From Prevotella sp. (GTDB taxonomy: Bacteria; Bacteroidota; Bacteroidia; Bacteroidales; Bacteroidaceae): DNA of 53,520 bases. The notes beneath the pieces were generated by a model that saw only the letters and a program-made list of their open reading frames with translations, was not told where the DNA came from and searched no databases. Shown here piece by piece: positions 41,964 to 49,378 of the stretch. The position numbers and the translations under genes were made by a program. Numbering within the stretch: the stretch's first letter is position 1; each line of letters opens with the position of its first letter. The stretch covers positions 1 to 53,520 of the forward strand of contig JAFWQT010000043.1 of the NCBI GenBank assembly GCA_017508965.1, read 5' to 3'.

Positions 41964-43345
41964 AACAAAAGGTATCCGAATACATCCGAAAGAGAGGACT
42001 GCTAAAGCCCGAAGGACACTATCTGGTGGCTTTGAGCGGAGGTGCTGATAGTGTTTGTTTGTTGCTTCTGCTGAAGCAGTTAGGCTATTCTGTTGAAGCA
42101 ATACATTGTAACTTCCACCTACGTGGAGAAGAGTCAGACCGAGATGAGTCTTTTTGCCGTCAGTTATGTGATGAGCAACAGATAAAGCTCCACCTCGTTC
42201 ACTTCGACACGCAGGCCTATGCTCAGCTTCACAAGGTGAGTATCGAGATGGCTGCCCGCCAGCTTCGCTACCGCCATTTTGCCCAGCTATGCTATGATGC
42301 TGAGTTCCAGGGAATATGCGTTGCTCATCATCAGGACGATGTGGTCGAGACCGTACTCATGAATCTCATCCGAGGCACAGGCATCAAGGGACTTTCGGGC
42401 ATCAAGCCGCTTCAGTCCATGAGTTTTCAGTTTAACGGTCAGGATGACAGCACTTTCCAATTGCCAATAATTCGTCCGATGCTGTGTGTTTCTCGCGATG
42501 AAATCACGGATTATTTGAATCAAATGCGACAAACCTATGTAACCGACAGCACCAATCTTATCCCCGATGTCCAACGCAACAAGATTCGTCTGCAGGTGCT
42601 TCCGTTGTTGCGTGAAATCAATCCATCTGTTTCTAGAAATATCGTTGAAACCGCTGAAAATCTGGCGTTTGCCGACGAATATCTGGATGAGAGGGTAGAG
42701 CAGGACATCTGTGGGATGTTCGACGAAATCACGCTGATGGCAGTTCCCAATACCCTTTCTATCCCTGTCAGCAGAGTAAATAGCGAGTATTTACTGTACC
42801 GTATGCTGAATCCTTATGGTTTCACTTCGGCTCAGATTAAGCAGATTTATTCCCGTCTTGATGCTCCTACGGGCACGGAATACTATTCCGATACCCATAT
42901 CCTGGTGTTCGACCGTGGCCGTCTGCTTATCGAAGAAACCGGGAAAAAACCTTTCCGCGAAATGCGTATCCCCGAGGAAGGCATCTATATGATTTCTGAT
43001 GGTGCCAAGATTAAAATAGAACGCTTGCCTCTTGAGGAAGGTTTCCAGATTCCTAGTGCATCTGATGTGATTGTCGTGGATGCCGACAAACTGCAGATGC
43101 CCCTTGTTGTGAGACTTACGAAAGAAGGCGACCGCTTCGTTCCTTTTGGCATGAAGGGCTCCAAGCTGGTCAGCGATTTCCTTACCGATCAGAAACTCTC
43201 ACTTCTGGAGAAGCGCCGCCAACTCGTTATTGCTGATTCCACCGACAAAATCCTTTGGATTGTTTCTCGTCGTCCTGACAATCGTTTCCGCATTACCGAC
43301 ACCACCCGCACTATTCTCCGAATATCATTCATTAAGAGCAAATAG
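41960..43345 (+). CDS. tilS: tRNA(Ile)-lysidine synthase
   Basis: 461 residues. TilS attaches lysine to the C34 wobble base of tRNA(Ile). The PP-loop is ALSGGADSVCLLLL (about 24-37), followed by HCNFHLRGEESDRDE and VAHHQDDVVETVLMNLIRG. The C-terminal TilS domain (PLVVRLTKEGDRFVPFGMKG) is present. It overlaps the RlmI-like gene by 4 nt. The last three codons, including the TAG stop, lie inside the first unit of array 4. Confidence 0.95.
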   Translation: MKQKVSEYIRKRGLLKPEGHYLVALSGGADSVCLLLLLKQLGYSVEAIHCNFHLRGEESDRDESFCRQLCDEQQIKLHLVHFDTQAYAQLHKVSIEMAARQLRYRHFAQLCYDAEFQGICVAHHQDDVVETVLMNLIRGTGIKGLSGIKPLQSMSFQFNGQDDSTFQLPIIRPMLCVSRDEITDYLNQMRQTYVTDSTNLIPDVQRNKIRLQVLPLLREINPSVSRNIVETAENLAFADEYLDERVEQDICGMFDEITLMAVPNTLSIPVSRVNSEYLLYRMLNPYGFTSAQIKQIYSRLDAPTGTEYYSDTHILVFDRGRLLIEETGKKPFREMRIPEEGIYMISDGAKIKIERLPLEEGFQIPSASDVIVVDADKLQMPLVVRLTKEGDRFVPFGMKGSKLVSDFLTDQKLSLLEKRRQLVIADSTDKILWIVSRRPDNRFRITDTTRTILRISFIKSK

Positions 43346-43425
43346 ACTTTGATTGTGATGGAATTAAAGTCTAATTGAGTCCGAATTAGACTATGATTGA
43401 AAGAGAAATAGACTTTAATTCGTAT
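43338..43425 (+). repeat. Array 4 of 22-bp register repeats (type A, one unit inverted in place)
   Basis: Four units of exactly 22 bp start at 43338, 43360, 43382 and 43404. Units 1, 3 and 4 carry TAGACTTTGATT, TAGACTATGATT and TAGACTTTAATT. Unit 2 instead carries the reverse complement (AATTAAAGTCTA) at nearly the same place in the 22-bp frame. The TAG stop codon of tilS (43343-43345) is the first three bases of the core in unit 1. The mazG promoter begins 5 bp after the last unit. Confidence 0.88.
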
Positions 43426-43430
43426 GAAAA

Positions 43431-43462
43431 TTTGCATTTGTGCTTGTTTATTCGTAACTTTG
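43431..43462 (+). promoter_or_regulatory. Bacteroidetes-type promoter for mazG, both boxes
   Basis: TTTG (43431-43434), 20-bp spacer, TAACTTTG (43455-43462); transcript start about 20 nt before the ATG at 43489. Directly next to array 4. Confidence 0.75.
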
Positions 43463-43488
43463 CGCTCAAATAATGATTATTTGCGAAA

Positions 43489-44274
43489 ATGCACACTAGA
43501 GAAGAAAAATTGGAAGCGTTCGGGAGACTGCTCGACGTGCTGGACCGACTGCGGAAAGAATGTCCGTGGGATAGGAAACAGACGAACGAGAGCCTGCGCC
43601 CGAATACTATTGAAGAGGTGTATGAACTTTGTGACGCGCTGATGAAAAACGACCGCCGGGACATCTGCAAAGAGCTCGGGGATGTGATTATGCACGTTAT
43701 GTTCTATGCGAAAATCGGCGAAGAAACGGGCGATTTTGATATAGCAGACGTTTGCAACAAAGAGGCTGACAAGCTGATTTTCCGCCATCCTCATGTTTAT
43801 GGGGAGGCTACGGCCAATACAGCCCAAGAGGTGCTGGAGTCGTGGGAACAAATTAAGCTGAAGGAAAAGGACGGCAACAAGAGTGTACTGAGCGGAGTGC
43901 CCCAGGCTTTGCCTTCGGTCATTAAAGCCTATCGTATTCAGGAGAAGGCCCGTAATGTTGGATTCGACTGGGAGGACAAGGAAGACGTATGGGAAAAGGT
44001 GCAGGAAGAACTCGACGAACTGAAGGCCGAACTGATGCGCGGCGACAAGGAGAAATCCACCCATGAATTGGGCGATTTTCTGTTCTCGGTTATTAATGCG
44101 GCCCGGCTATATAAACTGAATCCCGATACAGCGCTGGAGCATACAAACCAGAAATTCACACGGAGGTTCAACTACATTGAGGAACATAGCATCAAGGCAG
44201 GTAAGCCGCTCACAGAGATGACTTTAGCCGAAATGGATGAACTTTGGAATGAAGCTAAGAAAGAAGAAGGATAA
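43489..44274 (+). CDS. mazG: Nucleoside triphosphate pyrophosphohydrolase MazG
   Basis: 261 residues with two MazG domains. The first has CPWDRKQTNESLRPNTIEE and EEVYELCDAL with ELGDVIMHV. The second has EELDELKAEL and HELGDFLFSVINAARL; the EExxE and ExxD metal ligands are visible in both. It hydrolyses (d)NTPs to monophosphate and pyrophosphate, removing damaged or excess nucleotides. Length is typical of the two-domain enzyme. Confidence 0.95.
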   Translation: MHTREEKLEAFGRLLDVLDRLRKECPWDRKQTNESLRPNTIEEVYELCDALMKNDRRDICKELGDVIMHVMFYAKIGEETGDFDIADVCNKEADKLIFRHPHVYGEATANTAQEVLESWEQIKLKEKDGNKSVLSGVPQALPSVIKAYRIQEKARNVGFDWEDKEDVWEKVQEELDELKAELMRGDKEKSTHELGDFLFSVINAARLYKLNPDTALEHTNQKFTRRFNYIEEHSIKAGKPLTEMTLAEMDELWNEAKKEEG

Positions 44275-44320
44275 TCCTGATGATTTAGATGAAGGAATAT
44301 AAAAATAAGGAATAAATATT

Positions 44321-44884
44321 ATGAGGAAATTACTGTTTATATTGGTTATTGGACTGCTGGTGGGTTTTACGGCTTGCCAGGAGGGAAAAGTCAGTAAGAA
44401 GAACATACAACTGGACTCTCTGACTGAGGACACCATAGAGGATAATGACTCCACGCTATATGGCTTTTGCGGTGAAGGAACCTCGATGAATTCGCTGGAA
44501 TTGATAAGCGACGAGGGTGACACGCTTCAGCTGAGTCTGGCCGACGATACAATCCCGAACGTGAAGGGCGGACTGCAGGTGGGCGACCGTATGGCTGTGC
44601 TTGTGAGGGACTTGGATGTCAAAAACAAGTATGGGTCGGCCTCGTTGGTGATAAACCTCACCACGCTGCTGGGCAAATGGTCGGCACTTGACAAGAGTTT
44701 TGAACTGCAGGAAGGCGGAGTTGTGGTAAGCAACGTAACAGAACCGCGTCCACTTGTGGAATGGAAGATTCTGAACGGTCAGCTGCTGCTCTCATCCGAC
44801 ACTTTCGATATCTTCGAACTGGGTGCCGACTCGCTATATCTGGAGAACAAAACGGGGATATTTGCATATAAAAGGGTAAAGTAG
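44321..44884 (+). CDS. Lipoprotein of unknown function (lipocalin-like)
   Basis: 187 residues. MRKLLFILVIGLLVGFTACQ ends in a lipobox Cys at residue 19. Two beta-rich halves follow; DTLQLSLADDTIPNVKGGLQ and GKWSALDKSFELQEGG recall the lipocalin-like proteins found in Bacteroidetes. It starts 46 bp after mazG, perhaps in the same transcript. Function unknown. Confidence 0.7.
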   Translation: MRKLLFILVIGLLVGFTACQEGKVSKKNIQLDSLTEDTIEDNDSTLYGFCGEGTSMNSLELISDEGDTLQLSLADDTIPNVKGGLQVGDRMAVLVRDLDVKNKYGSASLVINLTTLLGKWSALDKSFELQEGGVVVSNVTEPRPLVEWKILNGQLLLSSDTFDIFELGADSLYLENKTGIFAYKRVK

Positions 44885-44910
44885 AAAAAGAAAAGAAGAC
44901 CCTCCCCCTG

Positions 44911-44930
44911 CCCCTCCCTATAGGGCGGGG
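44911..44930. repeat. G/C-rich palindrome related to 24848-24875
   Basis: CCCCTCCCTATAGGGCGGGG folds on itself with a single mismatch. The preceding ACCCTCCCC also occurs, nearly, before the palindrome at 24848. It lies 27 bp after a stop codon, without a T run. Confidence 0.5.
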
Positions 44931-44975
44931 AGTAGATAGTTATTAGAGATTCCCTCATCACCCATCATCCAAAAC

Positions 44976-45899
44976 ATGGAACCATTTAATGTTTACATAC
45001 TTGGTTGTGGAAGTGCGTTGCCAACGCCAAAGCACATGGCATCGTCGCAAGTGGTGGAGATTCGCGGAAAGCAGTTTCTGGTGGATTGCGGCGAGGGCAC
45101 ACAGCTTCAGATACGTCGTTCACGCATCAATTTCAACAAGATTCAGGCTGTTTTTATTTCCCATATTCACGGCGACCATTGCTTTGGACTGATTGGTATG
45201 ATCAGCACCTTCGGACTTCAGGGGCGCATGTCTCCGCTTCATGTCTATGCTCCTGCCGAACTGGGGCCCATGCTTCAGGCACAGATTGAACTGTTCTGCC
45301 GGCATCTCAGTTTCGAGGTGATCTTCCATGCGGTTGATACTGAGCAGTTTGCCGTTATCTACGAAGACCGCTCGCTGACAGTTAGTTCCGTTCCACTGGA
45401 GCATCGTCTGCCCACCTGCGGGTTCCTGTTCCGTGAAAAGCCATCGCTTCCCCATATCCGCAGGGATATGATTGACTATCTGGAGATTCCCGTTTCTCAG
45501 ATTAACAATATCAAAAATGGAGCAGGGTGGGAGGCCAACGGCAAGACATACACCCATGAAGAACTGACCATTCCATCGGACAAACCCCGCTCATACGCCT
45601 ATTGTTCTGATACCAGATATGTGCCCACGCTGCATGAAATGCTGACGGGTGTTGACCTGCTTTACCACGAGAGCACCTACTGCCAGGACAATCTGCAGTT
45701 GGCCGAAGCCTATTATCACAGCACGGCTGCCCAGGCTGCTACCGTTGCCCGTGATGCCCATGCCGGCAGGCTGTTGCTTGGTCACTACAGTTCTCGTTAT
45801 GCCGATGAAACGGTGTTTTTGAATGAAGCCCGTGCCATATTTCCCGAGAGCTATCTCGCTAATGAGAATGAAGTGATTGAGGTGGGAGTGAGCGGATGA
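44976..45899 (+). CDS. rnz: Ribonuclease Z
   Basis: 307 residues. The metallo-beta-lactamase zinc motif is SHIHGDHCFGL (His63-His68), with GCGSALPTPKH and FLVDCGEGTQLQ before it and YCSDTRY, HESTY and LLLGHYSSRY after it. RNase Z removes the 3' trailer from tRNA precursors. Length and motifs are those of the short bacterial form. Confidence 0.95.
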   Translation: MEPFNVYILGCGSALPTPKHMASSQVVEIRGKQFLVDCGEGTQLQIRRSRINFNKIQAVFISHIHGDHCFGLIGMISTFGLQGRMSPLHVYAPAELGPMLQAQIELFCRHLSFEVIFHAVDTEQFAVIYEDRSLTVSSVPLEHRLPTCGFLFREKPSLPHIRRDMIDYLEIPVSQINNIKNGAGWEANGKTYTHEELTIPSDKPRSYAYCSDTRYVPTLHEMLTGVDLLYHESTYCQDNLQLAEAYYHSTAAQAATVARDAHAGRLLLGHYSSRYADETVFLNEARAIFPESYLANENEVIEVGVSG

Positions 45900-46009
45900 A
45901 CTGAAGGCGCGGATTGAATCTGCCAGGAATGGACAGTACTCTTCCATACACATTAAAAATATCATTTTTACGGATTTTTGCCTTGGAATTGAAAAAAACG
46001 TGGGAAAAG

Positions 46010-46041
46010 TTTGGAACTTTTATTTTTTTTTCCTAATTTTG
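46010..46041 (+). promoter_or_regulatory. Bacteroidetes-type promoter, both boxes
   Basis: TTTG (46010-46013), 20-bp spacer, TAATTTTG (46034-46041). The transcript would start near 46045-46049, so the ATG at 46048 would have no leader; this favours the ATG at 46060 for the next gene. It probably serves the whole 46060-49269 module. Confidence 0.75.
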
Positions 46042-46059
46042 CCCCAAATGAAAATGCGT

Positions 46060-46365
46060 ATGAAGAAGATAATACTCCGATATCTGCTGTGTGCAATGAT
46101 GATTTTGGGGCTTCCCGCCGCAGGGATGGCCGCCATAGAAATCATTGATCAGGAGCCTACGGCTATCACTATCACGCAGACAACCAATAACATTCTGCAC
46201 GTTACCAACGCCAGCGGTCAGGTGCTGAGAATCTATAATGTGGCAGGAAAATGCATTAAGACTTTCAAGGTGGAAGGCGCTGACCGCCAGTACGAAATCA
46301 ACCTTCCTAAAGGTATTTATATCGTGAAGGTGGGAGAAACGGCTCGCAGAATAATGGTTAAATAA
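46060..46365 (+). CDS. Exported miniprotein made almost only of a T9SS-like C-terminal domain
   Basis: 101 residues from ATG 46060; ATGs at 46048 and 46054 are alternatives but fall at the predicted transcript start. A signal peptide (MKKIILRYLLCAMMILGLPA) is followed by about 75 residues resembling the type A sorting domain of the type IX secretion system: LRIYNVAGKCIKTFKVEG, then INLPKGIYIVKVGE and a final basic RRIMVK. Usually this domain sits at the end of a large cargo; here there is no cargo. It may be a real sorting-domain-only protein or a remnant of a larger gene. Confidence 0.65.
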   Translation: MKKIILRYLLCAMMILGLPAAGMAAIEIIDQEPTAITITQTTNNILHVTNASGQVLRIYNVAGKCIKTFKVEGADRQYEINLPKGIYIVKVGETARRIMVK

Positions 46366-46375
46366 TTTTCGTGCC

Positions 46376-47905
46376 TTGTTCAGGAATTTCTGCATACTGC
46401 TCTTCATGGCATGTCTGTTCGTTTCGTGCGAGGAAGAGAAGAAGTATTCAAACAGAGATATTACGATAGAAGCGTTTTCAGAAATGAAAACGCCTTCTTT
46501 TGCTATTAATTCCCGAACCATCAGACAGAAGCTGAAGCTTATCGTGAAGGCTGATACAGGCAAGTTTGCTGCAGAGAAACGAGTGCGCAGCTATTATCGT
46601 GAAAACAATCCCTTCCTATGGATAGACCGTCATGGAATAGATGACAGGGCAGACTCGCTGGTGGCTTATCTGGAGCAGGTGGAGGAAACAGGTATCAGTT
46701 CGGAATTCTACAATGTAAAGTTAATTAAAAGCGACCTGGGCAAACTGCGGGAACTGAAGTTTACCGATGATGATGATGTGAACGCCGTGATGGCGCGCCT
46801 GGAATTCAATCTCACACGGGCCTACATGGTGTATGCGGCCTGCCAGCGCTACGGCTATGTGAACCCCACCTACACGATGAACCATTGTGCCGTGAAGGAT
46901 TCCGATTCCACGCATGTGGAGTATTTCCACGTGTTCGATGTGGCCATGAACCATCCTGGTGAGGATTACTACTCATCTATTATAAATAAGGTGAAGCACG
47001 ACAGCGTGGGACAACTCCTTCAGAGCATCCAGCCGCAAGGGAAACTCTATGCCCGCCTGCTGGAGGAATTGAAGAAGCAGGACCTGACGGCCGACCAGCG
47101 CCGAAAACTGATATGCAATATCGAGCGTTGCCGATGGCAGGTGAAGGACTCACCTGAGCAGCACGAGAAATACGTGATGGTGAACTTACCGGCCTTCAGG
47201 CTCTATGCCCACGACGGAGACTCGCTGCTCACGATGAAGATAGGCATCGGGAAAGACAAGACCCGAACCCCGCTGCTCCATTCCAAGATAAAGCGCATGG
47301 ACATCAACCCCAAATGGTTTGTGCCCAAGAGTATTGCAAAGAACATTGCCGGACGCACAGGCTATCTGCGTCGTAATAATATGTATGTGTTCGACAAGAA
47401 GGAAGGTAAGCTGCCGCCTGAGCGTAGTTCCTACCAGCGGGTGATGGATGGCAAACAGTATATCGTGCAGGCTGGTGGACCGGGAAACTCGCTCGGGCGC
47501 ATCATCTTCCGTTTCGATAACAATTTCAGCGTATATCTGCACGACACCAATTCGCCCTGGATATTCAACAGCAGCCGAAGGGCCGTTAGCCATGGATGTG
47601 TGCGCGTGGAGAAACCCTTTGAACTGGCTGTGTTCCTGCTGAAGAAGAAAGACGACGACCTGATAGAGCGCATACGCTATTCGATGAAGGCCGACCTGAA
47701 TCCCAATGACAACGAGGAAGGCGAGGAGGCAGAAGAGATTGACAACGACATGCTCATCAGCACGGTGAATGTGGACCCCGAGATACCTGTCTTCCTGAGC
47801 TATTTCACCTGCTATCCGCAGAAGAGCGGCGAACTGAGCTATTATAATGATGTGTATGGCTACGACAGGGCCATCCAACGAGAGATGCACAGACTGATAG
47901 AATGA
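46376..47905 (+). CDS. L,D-transpeptidase (YkuD domain) lipoprotein
   Basis: 509 residues, starting at TTG 46376; a stop lies in frame 24 bp upstream and there is no ATG before the lipobox (ACLFVSC). The peptidoglycan-binding-like helical region is at about 60-260. The YkuD domain follows (about 267-430) with YVMVNLPAFRLYAHDGDS at its start and SHGCVRVEKPFELA holding the catalytic Cys408. These enzymes make 3-3 cross-links in peptidoglycan or attach proteins to it. The arrangement is like E. coli YcbB/LdtD. Its stop overlaps the sigma-factor gene by 4 nt, linking wall repair to regulation. Confidence 0.88.
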   Translation: MFRNFCILLFMACLFVSCEEEKKYSNRDITIEAFSEMKTPSFAINSRTIRQKLKLIVKADTGKFAAEKRVRSYYRENNPFLWIDRHGIDDRADSLVAYLEQVEETGISSEFYNVKLIKSDLGKLRELKFTDDDDVNAVMARLEFNLTRAYMVYAACQRYGYVNPTYTMNHCAVKDSDSTHVEYFHVFDVAMNHPGEDYYSSIINKVKHDSVGQLLQSIQPQGKLYARLLEELKKQDLTADQRRKLICNIERCRWQVKDSPEQHEKYVMVNLPAFRLYAHDGDSLLTMKIGIGKDKTRTPLLHSKIKRMDINPKWFVPKSIAKNIAGRTGYLRRNNMYVFDKKEGKLPPERSSYQRVMDGKQYIVQAGGPGNSLGRIIFRFDNNFSVYLHDTNSPWIFNSSRRAVSHGCVRVEKPFELAVFLLKKKDDDLIERIRYSMKADLNPNDNEEGEEAEEIDNDMLISTVNVDPEIPVFLSYFTCYPQKSGELSYYNDVYGYDRAIQREMHRLIE

Positions 47906-48441
47906 AAGAAGAAAAGATTTTGCAGATGCTGGCTCAACCCGAAAAGCAGCGCGAGGCATTCGGGATAATAGTCAGGCAGTATAGCGAACAGCTGTACTGG
48001 AAAATCCGCAATATAGTGCAGGACCACGACGATGCCAACGACGTGTTGCAGAACACGTTCATGAAGGCTTGGATGGCGCTGGGTGATTTCCAGTCGAAGT
48101 CAAAGATTTCAACCTGGCTCTATCGAATTGCCGTGAATGAATCGCTTGACCACCTGCGCAGGCAGAAGACCAAGGTGAGCGCCGACGAGGACATATCCGT
48201 GGCCAACCGCCTGCTGGCCGACGAATACTTCAATGGCGACGAGACCCAGGCCCTGCTGCAACAGGCCATCGCAAAACTGCCCGACGTGCAGCGGACGGTA
48301 TTCACCCTGCGCTACTACGACAATATGAAATACAGCGAGATGAGCCGGGTGATGAACACCTCGGAAGGTGCCTTGAAAGCATCGTATCACATCGCCGTGA
48401 AAAAAATACACGACTACGTTTTAAACTTTTCAAACGATTAA
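47902..48441 (+). CDS. ECF-type RNA polymerase sigma factor
   Basis: 179 residues. Region 2 at about 20-90 (IIVRQYSEQLYWKIRNIV, DANDVLQNTFMKAW, STWLYRIAVNESLDHLRR) and region 4 at about 118-172 (LLQQAIAKLPDVQRTVFTLR, YSEMSRVMNTSEGALKASYH) with no region 1 or 3: a short extracytoplasmic-function sigma factor. It is translationally coupled to the L,D-transpeptidase gene and followed by a probable anti-sigma gene after 28 bp. Confidence 0.92.
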   Translation: MKEEKILQMLAQPEKQREAFGIIVRQYSEQLYWKIRNIVQDHDDANDVLQNTFMKAWMALGDFQSKSKISTWLYRIAVNESLDHLRRQKTKVSADEDISVANRLLADEYFNGDETQALLQQAIAKLPDVQRTVFTLRYYDNMKYSEMSRVMNTSEGALKASYHIAVKKIHDYVLNFSND

Positions 48442-48469
48442 GCGTCAAAAGCATAAATAAACAATAAAT

Positions 48470-48826
48470 ATGAACCGAGAAGAGAAATATCTAAGACAGA
48501 GGTTCGGCAGCGAAACTCCCTTCCAGGTGCCAGAAGACTACTTCAGTAACTTCAGCGCCAAGATGATGGAGCAGCTGCCTGAAACCACGGCCAGGACCGT
48601 AACCCTGCACACTTCGCGATGGCGCAAATGGCGTCCCTATGTGGCTGCTGCCAGCGTGTGTGCCGTCATTTTCGGTGCCGGCTTGTTCTATTCTAACCAC
48701 TTTGCCGAGCCCGCTCCTGTCTATTCTGCTGCCAAGGCTACAGCCGTGGAGAGCAATATCGACCAGGCAGCCGACTATGTGATGATTGACAACGAAGACA
48801 TTTATTCCTACTTAGCCGATTATTGA
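48470..48826 (+). CDS. Single-span membrane protein, probable anti-sigma factor
   Basis: 118 residues. Cytoplasmic N-terminal part (about 1-55), one membrane helix at about 57-76 (YVAAASVCAVIFGAGLFYS), and a short periplasmic acidic tail. It lacks the HxxxCxxC zinc motif of classical anti-sigma factors, so the role rests on topology and its position right after the ECF gene. Its TGA shares one base with the ATG of the next gene. Confidence 0.7.
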   Translation: MNREEKYLRQRFGSETPFQVPEDYFSNFSAKMMEQLPETTARTVTLHTSRWRKWRPYVAAASVCAVIFGAGLFYSNHFAEPAPVYSAAKATAVESNIDQAADYVMIDNEDIYSYLADY

Positions 48827-49269
48827 TGAAGAGAATTTTATTCACTTGCTCCTTCCTGATGTGCATGATTGTAGTATCGGCACAACCAGGTGTCAAGAAG
48901 TTCGACCCGCGCGAGTTTCAGGCCAATCTGGAGCAGTTCATCACCACCGAGGCCGCACTCACGCCACAGGAGGCTGAAGCCTTCTTCCCAGTATTCCGCG
49001 AGTTGCAGAAGAAGCAGCGCATACTGTTCGAAGAGCAGCAGCGCATGCGTCACTTCCGTCCTGCCACGGGTGATGCCTGCCGCGATGCAGTTCTGAAGAG
49101 CGATGAGAACGAATTGCGGATGAAAGAACTGCAGTTGCAGTACCACAAGCGTTTCTTTACCATTCTGCCGCCGGCCAAGGTGTTCGACGTGATAAAGGCC
49201 GAAGCCCGTTTCCATCGCCAGGCATTCAGGCAGATGGCAGGAACCAGACCGCCCAGAAGAATTAAATAG
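48826..49269 (+). CDS. Spy/CpxP-like periplasmic protein
   Basis: 147 residues from ATG 48826 (a TTG just before it is in frame). Signal peptide (MKRILFTCSFLMCMIVVSAQ, directly preceded by the start Met region), then a helical, charged body: FDPREFQANLEQFITTEAAL, LTPQEAEAFFPVFRELQKK and KELQLQYHKRFFTILPPAKV. These resemble Spy/CpxP proteins and the similar Bacteroidetes proteins at the ends of sigma-factor operons, although the LTxxQ repeats are not typical. Probably a periplasmic stress chaperone or sensor. Confidence 0.72.
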   Translation: MKRILFTCSFLMCMIVVSAQPGVKKFDPREFQANLEQFITTEAALTPQEAEAFFPVFRELQKKQRILFEEQQRMRHFRPATGDACRDAVLKSDENELRMKELQLQYHKRFFTILPPAKVFDVIKAEARFHRQAFRQMAGTRPPRRIK

Positions 49270-49274
49270 ACAGC

Positions 49275-49315
49275 AAAACTCTTACTACCCCGAGCGATAG
49301 TAAGAGTTTTTTTTG
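49275..49315 (+). terminator. Strong intrinsic terminator
   Basis: 13-bp stem AAAACTCTTACTA (49275-49287) with TAGTAAGAGTTTT (49298-49310), 10-nt loop, then a T run. It ends the module that starts at 46010. Confidence 0.93.
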
Positions 49316-49348
49316 TGCCTTATCGTTTCCCTTTTCAAATATTTTTAC

Positions 49349-49356
49349 TATATTTG
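49349..49356 (+). promoter_or_regulatory. Probable -7 box for the GH3 gene
   Basis: TATATTTG matches TAnnTTTG, 22 bp before the ATG at 49379. The upstream element reads TTTC (49326-49329), one base off consensus, at a spacing of 19. Confidence 0.55.
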
Positions 49357-49378
49357 CACCAAAATCATTAACCTAAAT

